Shown: positions 54,467 through 63,703 of the stretch, piece after piece | How the letters are laid out: each line of letters starts with the position of its first letter | How positions within the stretch are numbered: the stretch's first letter is position 1 | Assembly: GCA_035934235.1 (NCBI GenBank) | Contig: DASYYB010000045.1 | Location: 8,664 to 72,663 of the forward strand | Length of the DNA stretch: 64,000 bases | Direction: 5' to 3' | DNA from: REEB95 sp035934235 | GTDB taxonomy: Bacteria > Pseudomonadota > Alphaproteobacteria > ATCC43930 > CGMCC-115725 | Translations under genes and position numbers: made by a program | The notes under the pieces: generated by a model | The model's database searches: none | Told to the model about the DNA's origin: nothing | What the model saw: only the letters and a program-made list of their open reading frames with translations

Positions 54467-56089
54467 TCAGGTCGCGACGGCGCCTTCGACGGTTTCAAGC
54501 TCGAACGCAGCCGCCATCAAGGCGCGTGTATAGGCCTGACGCGGCGATTCGAAGATCTGACGCGCCGACCCTTGCTCCACTGCCTTGCCGTCCTTCATCA
54601 CCAGGATTTGGTGCGCCAGCGCCTTCACCACGCGCAAATCGTGGCTGATGAACAAATAGGCGATGTTGTAGCGCCGCTGCAAATCGCGCAGCAGATCGAC
54701 CATCTGCGCCTGCAGCGACATGTCGAGCGCTGACGTCGGCTCGTCGAGCACGATGAGGCGCGGCCGCAGCGCCAGGATGCGGGCAAAGGCGAGACGCTGC
54801 CGCATGCCGCCGGAGAATTCGTGCGGATAGCGGTCGACGGCATCGCGCGGCAACGCGACCGCATCGAGCGCCTCTTCCACAAGCCGGCGACGCCCGGCCG
54901 TATCGCCGCCGAGACCATGCACCTTGAGCCCTTCTTCGACGATCTGGCCGATGGTGAGACGCGGCGACAGGCTCGAATACGGATCCTGGAAGACGATCTG
55001 CAACTCGCGCCGCAACGGCCGCATGGCACGGCCGCTGAGCCGATCCAGATGCTTGCCGTCGTAGACGATGGCGCCCTGGCTTTCGACCAGCCGAAGTAGC
55101 GCCAGGCCGAGCGTCGTCTTGCCCGAGCCCGATTCACCGACCACGCCGAGCGTCTCGCCGGCGCGCACCGCCAGATCGATACCATCGACCGCCTTGATGA
55201 AGCCGGTGACACGGCGGAACAGGCCGGTCTTGATCGGGAACCAGACCTTGACGTCCTTGCCGCCCATCAGCGCCGGCGTGCCATCGGCCGGCACCACCGG
55301 CGCGCCCTTGGGCTGGGCGTCGAGCAGATGGCGGGTGTACGGATGACGCGGACGGTCGAACACCTCGCGCGCCGCGCCGGTTTCGACGATCTCGCCTTGG
55401 GTCATGACGCAGACGCGGTCCGCCATCTTGCGCACGACGCCGAGATCGTGGGTGATGAGCAGCAGCGCCATGCCGAAACGTGCCTGCAAGTCCTTGAGAA
55501 GCTTCAGGATTTGCGCCTGCACCGTGACGTCGAGCGCGGTGGTCGGCTCGTCGGCAATCAGCAGATCGGGCTCGTTGGCGAGCGCCATGGCGATCATCAC
55601 GCGCTGCCGCTGACCGCCGGACAGTTGATGCGGATAGGACTGAAGGCGGTTTTCGGCGTCCGGCAGCCCGACCAGGCGCAACAGCTCGATCGTCCGGTCG
55701 CGCGCCGCCTTGCCGTTCATGCGCTTGTGCAGCCACAGCGCCTCGCCGATCTGCTTCGCCACTGTGTGCAGCGGATTGAGCGAGGTCATCGGCTCCTGGA
55801 AGATCATGGCGATGCGGCCGCCGCGGATATGGCGCAACTCGGATTCCGGCGCGCCAACAAGTTCGGCACCGTCGAACCGGATGCTGCTGCCGGCCGGATG
55901 GCTCGCCGGCGGCGCCGGCAGGAGCTGAAGGATGGACAGCGCGGTCACGGTCTTGCCCGAACCCGATTCGCCGACCAGCGCCAGCGTCTCGCCCTTGTCG
56001 AGCGCGAACGACGCCCCCTTCACCGCCGCGAGGGCGCGATCCGGCAACGTGAAATTGACGCCGAGATTTTTGACTTCGAGGAGGGCCAT
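54467..56089 (-). CDS. yejF: Peptide/microcin C importer ATPase YejF (two ATPase domains)
   Basis: A 540-residue protein with two ATP-binding domains in one chain, as in YejF. Domain 1 has Walker A GESGSGKTVT, signature LSGGQRQRVM and LLIADEPTTALDV. Domain 2 has GESGSGKTTLG, FSGGMRQRLAF and IVLDEPTSALDM. The oligopeptide-binding C-terminal stretches (HPYTRHLLDAQPKG) follow each. Start ATG 56089 overlaps the yejE stop by one base. With YejABE it imports short peptides; in E. coli it also admits microcin C. Confidence 0.95.
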   Translation of the reverse strand: MALLEVKNLGVNFTLPDRALAAVKGASFALDKGETLALVGESGSGKTVTALSILQLLPAPPASHPAGSSIRFDGAELVGAPESELRHIRGGRIAMIFQEPMTSLNPLHTVAKQIGEALWLHKRMNGKAARDRTIELLRLVGLPDAENRLQSYPHQLSGGQRQRVMIAMALANEPDLLIADEPTTALDVTVQAQILKLLKDLQARFGMALLLITHDLGVVRKMADRVCVMTQGEIVETGAAREVFDRPRHPYTRHLLDAQPKGAPVVPADGTPALMGGKDVKVWFPIKTGLFRRVTGFIKAVDGIDLAVRAGETLGVVGESGSGKTTLGLALLRLVESQGAIVYDGKHLDRLSGRAMRPLRRELQIVFQDPYSSLSPRLTIGQIVEEGLKVHGLGGDTAGRRRLVEEALDAVALPRDAVDRYPHEFSGGMRQRLAFARILALRPRLIVLDEPTSALDMSLQAQMVDLLRDLQRRYNIAYLFISHDLRVVKALAHQILVMKDGKAVEQGSARQIFESPRQAYTRALMAAAFELETVEGAVAT

Positions 56090-57165
56090 TATCCGCCCTT
56101 CCGCGGATCAAAGGCGTCACGCACCGCTTCGCCGATGAAGATCAGCAGGCTCAGCATGACGGCGAGGACGAAGAACGCGGTCAGGCCGAGCCATGGCGCC
56201 TGGAGATTGGCCTTGCCTTCGGCCAGCAGTTCACCGAGCGACGGTGAGCCCGGCGGCAGCCCGAATCCCAGGAAGTCGAGGGACGTCAAGGTGGTGATCG
56301 AGCCGTTGAGGATGAACGGCAGAAAGGTCAGCGTCGCCACCATCGCGTTGGGCAGAACGTGACGCCAGATGATCACCGGATCGGCGACGCCCAAGGCGCG
56401 CGCCGCGCGGACATAGTCGAAATTACGGGCGCGCAGGAACTCGGCGCGCACCAGATCGACCAGCGACATCCATGAGAACAGCAGCATGATGCCGAGCAGC
56501 CACCAGAAATTCGGCTGGACGATGCTCGACAGGATGATGAGCAGATAAAGGACCGGTAGGCCAGACCAGATCTCCAGAAACCGCTGGAACGAAATATCGA
56601 TCAGGCCGCCGTAATAGCCCTGGATGGCGCCGGCGGCGACGCCGATGATCGAGCTCGACACCGTGAGCGCGAGCCCGAACAAGACGGAGATGCGGAAACC
56701 GTAGATCAGCCGCGCCAGCACGTCGCGACCTTGGTCGTCGGTGCCGAGCCAATCGGCCGACGACGGCGGCGACGGCGCCGGCTGGCCGAGATTGAAGTTG
56801 ATCGTATTGTCGGCAAACGGGATCGGCGGCCACAGCATCCAGCCATGCGCGGCGATGCGCCCCGCCACCATCTTGTCGCGATAATCCGCCAGGATCGGGA
56901 GGTCGCCGCCGAAGGTCTCTTCGGTGTAGTCGCTCAGGACCGGAAAGTACCAGTGCCCTTCATAGGACACGACCAGCGGCCGGTCGTTGGCGATGAATTC
57001 GGCGCACAGGCTGAGGCCGAACAGCACCAAGAAAATCCACAGCGACCAGAAGCCGCGCCGGTTCGCGGAAAAACGCAGCAGACGGTGATGGGTGACGACG
57101 CTGATCGGCAGGCCGAGCAGGCGGCGGCGGCCGAGCGGCTGGGGGATGATCGCGGGCGCGGTCAT
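56089..57165 (-). CDS. yejE: Peptide importer permease YejE
   Basis: A 358-residue permease with an N-terminal cytoplasmic segment, one helix (FLVLFGLSLCAEFIA), a long periplasmic loop (EGHWYFPVLSDYTEETFGGDLP, WPPIPFADNTINFNL) typical of YejE, and the transport domain starting at WLGTDDQGRDVLARLIYGFRIS, with EAA-loop EFLRARNFDYVRAARALGV. ATG 57165 overlaps yejB by four bases and the end overlaps yejF by one base. Confidence 0.95.
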   Translation of the reverse strand: MTAPAIIPQPLGRRRLLGLPISVVTHHRLLRFSANRRGFWSLWIFLVLFGLSLCAEFIANDRPLVVSYEGHWYFPVLSDYTEETFGGDLPILADYRDKMVAGRIAAHGWMLWPPIPFADNTINFNLGQPAPSPPSSADWLGTDDQGRDVLARLIYGFRISVLFGLALTVSSSIIGVAAGAIQGYYGGLIDISFQRFLEIWSGLPVLYLLIILSSIVQPNFWWLLGIMLLFSWMSLVDLVRAEFLRARNFDYVRAARALGVADPVIIWRHVLPNAMVATLTFLPFILNGSITTLTSLDFLGFGLPPGSPSLGELLAEGKANLQAPWLGLTAFFVLAVMLSLLIFIGEAVRDAFDPRKGG

Positions 57166-58259
57166 CGGCCGCGCGTCCCGAAATCGATGCGCGGATCGAC
57201 CCACATATAGGTCAGGTCGCTGATCAGCTTCATAACCAGCCCGACCAACGTGTAGATGTAGAGCGTCGCGAACATCACCGGATAGTCGCGCCCGAGCGCC
57301 GCCTGGTAGCCGAGATAGCCCAAGCCGTCGAGCGAGAAGATCACCTCGACCAGGAGTGCGCCGGTGAACAGGATGCCGACGAACGCCGCCGGAAAGCCGG
57401 CAATCACCAGCAGCATGGCGTTGCGGAAGACGTGGCCATAGAGCACGCGGTGTTCGGTCAGGCCCTTGGCGCGCGCCGTCATCACGTATTGCTTGTTGAT
57501 CTCCTCGAGGAACGAATTTTTCGTGAGCATGGTGAGGCTGGCGAAGCCGCTGATCACCAGCGCGCCGACCGGCAGGACGATGTGCCAGAAATAATCGAGG
57601 ATGCGATGCGTCCAATCGAGGCTCGCCCAATTGTCCGAAACCAAGCCCCGCAGCGGGAAGATCGACAGATAGCTGCCACCGGCGAACAACACGATCAGCA
57701 GCACGGCGAACAGGAACGACGGAATGGCATAGCCGACGATGATGACGCCGCTGGTCCAGACATCGAAGCGACTGCCGTCGCGCACCGCCTTGCGGATACC
57801 GAGCGGAATCGACACCAAATAGGTGATCAGCGTCGTCCACAATCCCAGCGAGACCGACACCGGCAGTTTCTGGCCGATCAATTTGATAACCGGCTGGTCC
57901 TGATAAAAGCTCTCGCCGAAATTGAAGCTCAGGTAGTTCTTGATCATCAGGACGAAGCGCTCTGCCGGCGGCTTGTCGAAGCCGTAGAGCTTGTTGAGCT
58001 CGGCGACGAACTGGGGATCGAGGCCGCGTGCGCCGCGGCTTTGGTTGGCCGCTTGCGTCGCCGAAGTTGCGTTACGGCCGAGCTCGCCGCCGCCGCCGGT
58101 GACGCGCGATATCGCGCCGCCGCCGGTGCCCTTGAGTTGGGCGATGAGCTGATCGACCGGCCCGCCGGGCGCCGCCTGAACGATGACGAAATTGACCAGG
58201 ATGATCGCGAACAGCGTCGGGATGATGAGCAGAATTCGGCGCAGCGCGTAGGCGAGCAT
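57162..58259 (-). CDS. yejB: Peptide importer permease YejB
   Basis: A 365-residue permease. The N-terminal helix LLIIPTLFAIILVNFVIVQ is followed by a periplasmic loop (PGGPVDQLIAQLKG) of DppB/OppB type, then helices and the EAA-loop INKQYVMTARAKGLTEHRVLYGHVFRNAM. It lies six bases after yejA and overlaps yejE by four bases. Confidence 0.95.
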   Translation of the reverse strand: MLAYALRRILLIIPTLFAIILVNFVIVQAAPGGPVDQLIAQLKGTGGGAISRVTGGGGELGRNATSATQAANQSRGARGLDPQFVAELNKLYGFDKPPAERFVLMIKNYLSFNFGESFYQDQPVIKLIGQKLPVSVSLGLWTTLITYLVSIPLGIRKAVRDGSRFDVWTSGVIIVGYAIPSFLFAVLLIVLFAGGSYLSIFPLRGLVSDNWASLDWTHRILDYFWHIVLPVGALVISGFASLTMLTKNSFLEEINKQYVMTARAKGLTEHRVLYGHVFRNAMLLVIAGFPAAFVGILFTGALLVEVIFSLDGLGYLGYQAALGRDYPVMFATLYIYTLVGLVMKLISDLTYMWVDPRIDFGTRGR

Positions 58260-58265
58260 CGGCGC

Positions 58266-60083
58266 CTATTTCCGCTGCGCCGCGAGCGCGCCGTCACGCG
58301 CCTTGTCATACCACCAGGTGTTGAGCGCCAGCGCATAGGGCGGATGGTCCTTCGGCCGCCCGAACTTGTCCCAATAGGCGACGCGGAAGCTGCCCAAATA
58401 CCAGTTGGGAATGAGGTAATAGCCGCCGAGCAACACGCGATCGAGTGCGTGGACACGCGTCACCAGGCTCTGCCGGTCCGGCGCGTTGATGACGAGATCG
58501 ACCAAATCGTCGACCGCCTTCGATTTGATCCCCAGATAATTCTGGCCGCCGATCTCGTCGGCCGATTGCGACGACCAGAATTGCCGCTGCTCGTTCCCGG
58601 GCGACAGCGATTCGCCAAAATCGACGACGGTCATGTCGAAATCGTAATTGCGCATCCGATTTTCGTATTGCGCCGGATCAATGGTGCGGACGTTGCAGAC
58701 GACACCGATACGCGCCAGGTTCTGGGCGAACGGCAGCACCACGCGCTCGAACTCGGGCTGAACGAGCAGGAATTCGAACTCGAACGGCTGGCCTTGCGCG
58801 TTGACCATCTTGCCGTTCTTCACCGTCCAGCCGGCCTCGGCCAAAAGCTTCAATGCCGCGTGCAGATTGTCGCGGATATCGCCGCTGCCGTTGGTCGTCG
58901 GCGCCTTGAACGTCGTCGTGAAAACCTCGTCGGGAATCTGGCCGCGGTATTTGTCGAGGATCGCGAGCTCATCCGGGCTTGGCAAACCCGACGACGCGAG
59001 TTCGGAATTGGCGAAGTAGCTCTCGGTGCGCGTATAGGCGCCGTAAAACAGCGTCTTGTTGGTCCATTCGAAGTCGAACAGATAGCCGAGCGCCTGGCGC
59101 ACCCGGCGGTCCTGGAACAACGGCCGCCGCAGATTGAAGCCGAAGGCCTGCATGCCCTGCGGCACCTTGTTCGGAATGAGCGCCTTCTTGATCCAGCCTT
59201 TGGTCAGCGCCGGACTGTCGTAACCGATCGCCCAATTCTTGGCGACGTTCTCGCGCCTTATGTCATAGGCACCGGCCTTGAACGCTTCGAGCGCGACCGA
59301 TTCGTCGCGATAATAGTCGTAGCGGATCTCGTCCAGATTATAGCGGCCGACATTGACCGGCAGGTCCTTGCCCCAATAATCCGCGACGCGGCGATAAACC
59401 ACGTAACGGCCGGGCTGGAAATCAACAATCTTGTAAGGACCGCTGCCGAGCGGGACATCGAGTGTCGTCTTGCCGAAATCGTGCTTGGACCAGTAGGCCT
59501 TCGACAACACCGGCATCTCGCCGACGATCGACGGCAACTCGCGATTCGTGCCCGTACTGAAGACAAATTGGACGCGATGCGGACCGAGCGCTTCGGCTTT
59601 CAACACGTCCGCGTAATACAGGCGCCACGACGGATTGCCCTTGGATTTGAGGGCATCGAATGTCCACACCACATCGTCCGCCGTGATCGGCGAGCCGTCC
59701 CAGAACCGCGCCTGCGGCCGCAGATTGTAGATCACCGATTTCTTGTCGGGTGCCACCTCGACGCTTTCGGCAACGAGCCCATAGGACGACGCCGGCTCGT
59801 CGTCCGACCCCGCCATCAGCGTATCGAACATCAGGTCGACGCCATCGGCGGAGACACCCTTGAGAATGAACGGATTGAAAGAATCGAAGGTCCCGATCGC
59901 CGCGTATTTGACCGACCCGCCTTTAGGTGCGTCCGGATTGACGTAGTCGAAGTGCTTGAAACCGGCTGGATATTTGAGGTCGCCGAACAGCGACAGACCG
60001 TGTTGCGGCTGGGCGCGCGCGCCGGTCGATGCGCCCGCGAGCGCGACCGCAAACGCGAAAACCAGCGCGAGGGTGCGTTTCAT
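58266..60083 (-). CDS. yejA: Periplasmic peptide-binding protein YejA
   Basis: A 605-residue solute-binding protein with signal peptide RTLALVFAFAVALAGASTGARA. The mature sequence shows SLFGDLKYPAGFKHFDYVNPDAPKGGSVKYAAIG, the opening of the YejA/SBP5 family, and DGSPITADDVVWTFDALKS. SBP5 proteins bind oligopeptides. It is the first gene of yejABEF, with no regulator next to it. Start at ATG 60083; the frame before it does not look like a family member. Confidence 0.94.
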   Translation of the reverse strand: MKRTLALVFAFAVALAGASTGARAQPQHGLSLFGDLKYPAGFKHFDYVNPDAPKGGSVKYAAIGTFDSFNPFILKGVSADGVDLMFDTLMAGSDDEPASSYGLVAESVEVAPDKKSVIYNLRPQARFWDGSPITADDVVWTFDALKSKGNPSWRLYYADVLKAEALGPHRVQFVFSTGTNRELPSIVGEMPVLSKAYWSKHDFGKTTLDVPLGSGPYKIVDFQPGRYVVYRRVADYWGKDLPVNVGRYNLDEIRYDYYRDESVALEAFKAGAYDIRRENVAKNWAIGYDSPALTKGWIKKALIPNKVPQGMQAFGFNLRRPLFQDRRVRQALGYLFDFEWTNKTLFYGAYTRTESYFANSELASSGLPSPDELAILDKYRGQIPDEVFTTTFKAPTTNGSGDIRDNLHAALKLLAEAGWTVKNGKMVNAQGQPFEFEFLLVQPEFERVVLPFAQNLARIGVVCNVRTIDPAQYENRMRNYDFDMTVVDFGESLSPGNEQRQFWSSQSADEIGGQNYLGIKSKAVDDLVDLVINAPDRQSLVTRVHALDRVLLGGYYLIPNWYLGSFRVAYWDKFGRPKDHPPYALALNTWWYDKARDGALAAQRK

Positions 60084-60124
60084 GGCGGCGCTACTTTAGT
60101 CGGCCGCTCGCGCCACCGGAATCG

Positions 60125-60907
60125 TTATTTGCCCGCAAGCGCCGACCGCGCCGCCGCCGCCAAGGCCGGATCGCCGGCCGCGATCACACGGCCGTCGGAC
60201 CGCAACGACAGCGTCTCGCCGGCCCAGTCGCTCATCTCGCCGCCGGCGCCCTCAATGACCGGCACGAGCGCGCAATAATCGTAGGGCTTCAATCCGGCTT
60301 CAATCACCAGGTCGACGAAGCCGGCAGCCAGCAGCCCATAGGCGTAGCAATCGGCGCCGTAGCGCGCGAGCTTGACCCCCTGGCGCACGCGCGCAAAAGC
60401 CTGGGCGTCGCCGCCGCCGAACATCTCGGGCGAGGTGGCAAAGAGCGTCGCGCCGCCAAGCGCCGAACAGGCGCGCGTCGCGATCGGCTTGCCGTTGAGC
60501 GTCGTCTTGCGCCCGTCAGCGCCGAGCCAGCGTTCGCGCAGGATCGGCTGGTCGATCACGCCGAGCACCGGCGCGCCTTTGAACGTCAGTGCTATCAAGG
60601 TGCCGAACAGCGGCACGCCGGCGATGAAGGATTTGGTGCCGTCGATCGGATCGATCACCCAGACATAGTCGGCCTCGGGCCGTGTACGGCCATGCTCCTC
60701 GCCGAGCACGCCGTGATCGGGAAAGCGCGCCTCGATCAACGCGCGCATCTCGGCTTCGGCCTCGCGGTCGGCGACCGTCACCGGCGTTTCGTCGGGCTTG
60801 GTTTCGATCGTCAGGTTGCCGCGAAAATAGCGGCGGATGACGGCAGCCGCCTTGTCGGCGAGCGCCCCCACAAGGGCCAAGTGTGCGGCCGTGACCCGTT
60901 CCGACAT
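60125..60907 (-). CDS. hisN: Histidinol-phosphatase of the inositol monophosphatase family
   Basis: A 260-residue Mg-dependent phosphatase. Metal-binding motifs: LGEEHG near residues 68-73, DPIDGTKSFIAG near 85-96 and GLKPYDYCALVPVIEGAGG near the C-terminus. The KPYDYCAL form in the last motif and the size fit HisN, which makes histidinol in actinobacteria and alphaproteobacteria; plain inositol monophosphatase is the alternative. It is downstream of the cytochrome c gene on the same strand, 27 bases away. Confidence 0.85.
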   Translation of the reverse strand: MSERVTAAHLALVGALADKAAAVIRRYFRGNLTIETKPDETPVTVADREAEAEMRALIEARFPDHGVLGEEHGRTRPEADYVWVIDPIDGTKSFIAGVPLFGTLIALTFKGAPVLGVIDQPILRERWLGADGRKTTLNGKPIATRACSALGGATLFATSPEMFGGGDAQAFARVRQGVKLARYGADCYAYGLLAAGFVDLVIEAGLKPYDYCALVPVIEGAGGEMSDWAGETLSLRSDGRVIAAGDPALAAAARSALAGK

Positions 60908-60934
60908 GGCGCCCTTATTCTAGGGCGTCCACGG

Positions 60935-61936
60935 CTACTTGCTAGAGGGCTGCGTCTTCGCCAACGGCGCCGGATGATCGCTCAGCGAATTGAGGTAGGC
61001 GATGATATCCGCGCGTTCCTTGGCTTTCGCATCGCCAGCAAAGGTCATTTTGGTGCCGGCGGCGAAATGCTGCGGATTGGTCAGCCACTCGTCGAGATTC
61101 TCGACCGTCCAGGTTTGTCCCTTGCCCTTCGCCTTGAGCGCGTCGGAGAAGGCATAGCCGTTGCGGCCTTCGGCGATCGGCGAACCGATGATGCCATAGA
61201 GGTTCGGGCCGATCTTGTTGGCGCCACCTTTATCGAACGTGTGGCAGGTCTGGCAGACCGCCGTATGGGCCTTGCCGGCGTCAACATTCGCGCTGGCAAG
61301 CAGCGAATCGATTGACCCGGACGCCGGCGGCTTCGACGCCGCGTTGGATTGCCCGCCGCTTGCGGGCGACGCGGCGGCCGGCTGCGTCGGCACTGCGGTC
61401 GGCAACGGCTGCGGATGGTCGCTCAGCGAATTGAGGTAGGCGATGATGTCCGCGCGCTCCTTGGCTTTGGGATCGCCGGCGTAGGTCATCTTGGTGCCGG
61501 ACGCGAAGTGCTGCGGATCGGCCAGCCAGTCGTTCAAATTGTCGACCGTCCAGGTTTGGCCCTTGCCCTTGGTCTTGAGCGCGTCGGAGAAAGCAAAGCC
61601 GTTGCGGCCTTCGGCAATCGGCGAGCCGATGATGCCGTAGAGATTGGGACCGATCTTGTTGGCGCCGCCCTTATCGAAGGTATGACAGGTCTGACAGACC
61701 GAGGTGTGCGCCTTGCCGGCATCGACGCTGGCGCTGGCGAGCAGCGGCTCGATCGGCTGCGGACCGGCCGGCGCCTGCTGGTTCGTCGCCGTCGCTTCGG
61801 GCGCCGCCGCAACCTCGTAGGCGTTCTTCTTGAGCGGCGTCGGCTCGACGAGCTTGGAGGCGAGGATACCCGACACCATGGCGACAATCATCGCCACCAG
61901 TATCGCACCCGCAATTTTGTTCATCTCGAAGGACAT
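60935..61936 (-). CDS. Membrane-anchored dihaem cytochrome c with duplicated domain
   Basis: A 333-residue protein with a single N-terminal helix (IAGAILVAMIVAMVSGILA) acting as an uncleaved anchor, as in CycM-type cytochrome c552. Two near-identical class I haem domains follow: CQTCH at 81-85 with axial M150 (GTKM), and CQTCH at 228-232 with M297. A 147-residue period separates them, joined by a Pro/Ala/Ser linker. Only about 13 of 113 aligned residues differ by my count, so the second haem domain is a recent duplication. It probably carries electrons between complex III and an oxidase. Start at ATG 61936. Confidence 0.9.
   Translation of the reverse strand: MSFEMNKIAGAILVAMIVAMVSGILASKLVEPTPLKKNAYEVAAAPEATATNQQAPAGPQPIEPLLASASVDAGKAHTSVCQTCHTFDKGGANKIGPNLYGIIGSPIAEGRNGFAFSDALKTKGKGQTWTVDNLNDWLADPQHFASGTKMTYAGDPKAKERADIIAYLNSLSDHPQPLPTAVPTQPAAASPASGGQSNAASKPPASGSIDSLLASANVDAGKAHTAVCQTCHTFDKGGANKIGPNLYGIIGSPIAEGRNGYAFSDALKAKGKGQTWTVENLDEWLTNPQHFAAGTKMTFAGDAKAKERADIIAYLNSLSDHPAPLAKTQPSSK
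60971..61310. repeat. Tandem coding repeat, copy encoding haem domain 2
   Basis: About 340 bases that align without gaps to 61412-61751 at a fixed offset of 441 bases, all inside the dihaem cytochrome gene. The minus strand here encodes the second haem domain. Confidence 0.85.
61412..61751. repeat. Tandem coding repeat, copy encoding haem domain 1
   Basis: Partner of 60971-61310 at an offset of 441 bases, with no indel. The minus strand here encodes the first haem domain. Identity is high at the DNA level too, including many third-codon positions. Confidence 0.85.
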
Positions 61937-62078
61937 GCGAAACTCGATCCCCCTGGTACAGCTCGGCCGGCAGGAAACTCAATTTCCTCCGCCAACTCAA
62001 ACGAAATCTGCCGGAAAAAGGCCGGTTGCAGGGGCCGGCTTCGATGCGGCATAACGCCGCAAGACGAAAGCCAAAACC

Positions 62079-62828
62079 CTGAACCCGATCATCCTCATTC
62101 CCGCGCGTCTGGCCTCGACGCGACTACCCGACAAACCGCTGGCGGCGATCGGCGACGCCCCGATGATCGTCCAGGTCTGGCGCCGCGCGACCGAAGCCGC
62201 GATCGGAACCGTGGTGGTCGCCGCCGCCGACGCCGCAATTGTCGACGCGGTCGCACGCGCCGGCGGTCGCGCGGTATCGACGCGTCCCGATCATCCGTCG
62301 GGATCGGATCGCATCTTCGAGGCGCTGCAAGCGCTCGATCCGCGCGCCGTACATGACGTGGTGGTGAACGTCCAAGGCGATTTGCCGTTGCTCGACCCGC
62401 AGGCGATCCGCGCCGCGCTGGCGCCGCTCGCCGATCCGGCGTGCGATATCGCGACGCTCGCCGCCGCGCTCGAGCCGGGCGAGCTCGACAGTCGCAGCGG
62501 CGTCAAGCTGTGGGCGGATTTTGGCGGCATGACCGTCGCGCGCGCGCGCGCTTTCTCGCGCGCCGCGACGCCGCCCGCCGGCGGCGGCGCGCCGCACCAC
62601 CATATCGGGCTTTATGCCTATCGCCGCGCTGCGCTGGCGCGTTTTGTCGCGCTGCCCCCCAGCGCCAACGAAAAGCGCGAAAATCTGGAACAGCTACGCG
62701 CGCTCGACGCCGGCATGCGGATCGACGCCGCGCTCGTTGACGCGGTGCCGTTCGGCGTCGATACTCCGGCCGACCTCGAACGCGCCCGCGCGCTGATGCG
62801 GACGCGGCCGGACCCCGCCCGCTCATGA
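62079..62828 (+). CDS. kdsB: 3-deoxy-manno-octulosonate cytidylyltransferase, apparent CTG start
   Basis: A 249-residue enzyme that activates KDO as CMP-KDO for lipopolysaccharide. The N-terminal nucleotide-binding motif IILIPARLASTRLPDKPLAAIG, HPSGSDR and NVQGDLPLLDP are clear. The in-frame ATG at 62163 would delete the nucleotide-binding motif. The in-frame sequence back to a TAA at 62052-62054 has no ATG, GTG or TTG; the only plausible start is CTG 62079, which gives (M)NPIILIPARLAS. There is no clear ribosome-binding site. It is coupled to pheA and divergent from the cytochrome. Confidence 0.85.
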   Translation: MNPIILIPARLASTRLPDKPLAAIGDAPMIVQVWRRATEAAIGTVVVAAADAAIVDAVARAGGRAVSTRPDHPSGSDRIFEALQALDPRAVHDVVVNVQGDLPLLDPQAIRAALAPLADPACDIATLAAALEPGELDSRSGVKLWADFGGMTVARARAFSRAATPPAGGGAPHHHIGLYAYRRAALARFVALPPSANEKRENLEQLRALDAGMRIDAALVDAVPFGVDTPADLERARALMRTRPDPARS

Positions 62829-63703
62829 CCGCCAACCGCCGATCCACGCGCCGCATCGCCTTTCAAGGCGCACCAGGCGCTTATTCCGATCTCGCCTGCC
62901 GCCGCGTCTTCCCGAAAATGACGCCGCTGGCCTGTCCTGGCTTCGAGGACGTCATCGCTGCGGTACGACGCGGCGCCGCCGAACTCGCCATGCTGCCGAT
63001 CGAGAATTCGGTCGCCGGCCGAGTCGCCGATATCCATCACCTGCTGCCCGAGTCCGGCCTCTACATCATCGGCGAGCATTTCGAGCGGGTGAAGCACCAG
63101 CTGCTTGCCCTGCCCGGTGCATCGCTGAAGACGATCAAGATCGTGCGCAGCCATGTCCACGCGCTGTCGCAATGCCGCCGCCTGATCCGGAAGCTTGGCC
63201 TCAAAGCGTCGGTGAGCGCCGACACCGCCGGCGCCGCCGCGGAGCTAGCGAAAAGCGGCGACACGCACGTCGCGGTGATCGCGTCGGAGCTCGCCGGCCG
63301 CATCTACAAGCTCAAGACGTTGAAGCGCAACATCGAGGACGCCGGCCACAACACGACGCGGTTCCTCATCATGGCGCGGCAGCCGAAAACGCCGCCCGAC
63401 AACGGCCGGCCGGTGGTGACCTCGTTCGTCTTTCGCGTCAAGAACGTGCCGGCGGCGCTCTACAAAGCGCTCGGCGGCTTCGCCACCAACGGCATCAACA
63501 TGACCAAGCTCGAAAGCTACATGGTCGGCGGCGAATTCACCGCGACGCAGTTCTATGCCGACATCGAAGGCCATCCCGATTCGCGGCCGGTGCGGCTGGC
63601 GCTCGAAGAGCTCGACTTCGTGACGCGCGAACTGAAAATCCTCGGCACCTATCCGGCGCATCCGTTCCGCCTCAAGGCGGCGCGGCGCTCGCGGAGCGAT
63701 TGA
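62825..63703 (+). CDS. pheA: Prephenate dehydratase with ACT domain
   Basis: A 292-residue enzyme that makes phenylpyruvate. The catalytic domain covers residues about 11-190: IAFQGAPGAYSDLAC, MLPIENSVAGRV and the active-site NTTRFLIM. An ACT domain at about 203-280 (TSFVFRVKNVPAALYKALGGFATNGINMTKLESYM) binds phenylalanine for feedback control; the usual ESRP is ESYM here. It has no chorismate mutase part. Its ATG overlaps the kdsB stop by four bases, and its 3' end overlaps nudC on the other strand by 32 bases. Confidence 0.96.
   Translation: MTANRRSTRRIAFQGAPGAYSDLACRRVFPKMTPLACPGFEDVIAAVRRGAAELAMLPIENSVAGRVADIHHLLPESGLYIIGEHFERVKHQLLALPGASLKTIKIVRSHVHALSQCRRLIRKLGLKASVSADTAGAAAELAKSGDTHVAVIASELAGRIYKLKTLKRNIEDAGHNTTRFLIMARQPKTPPDNGRPVVTSFVFRVKNVPAALYKALGGFATNGINMTKLESYMVGGEFTATQFYADIEGHPDSRPVRLALEELDFVTRELKILGTYPAHPFRLKAARRSRSD

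Noticed and set aside
57432..60278. A 948-codon open frame on the plus strand opposite yejB and yejA
   Set aside because: It is fully antisense to two clear YejABEF genes, has no recognisable domain and its composition (Arg, Ala, Asp, Gln rich) is what GC-rich third positions produce. Chance openness at this GC content is enough.
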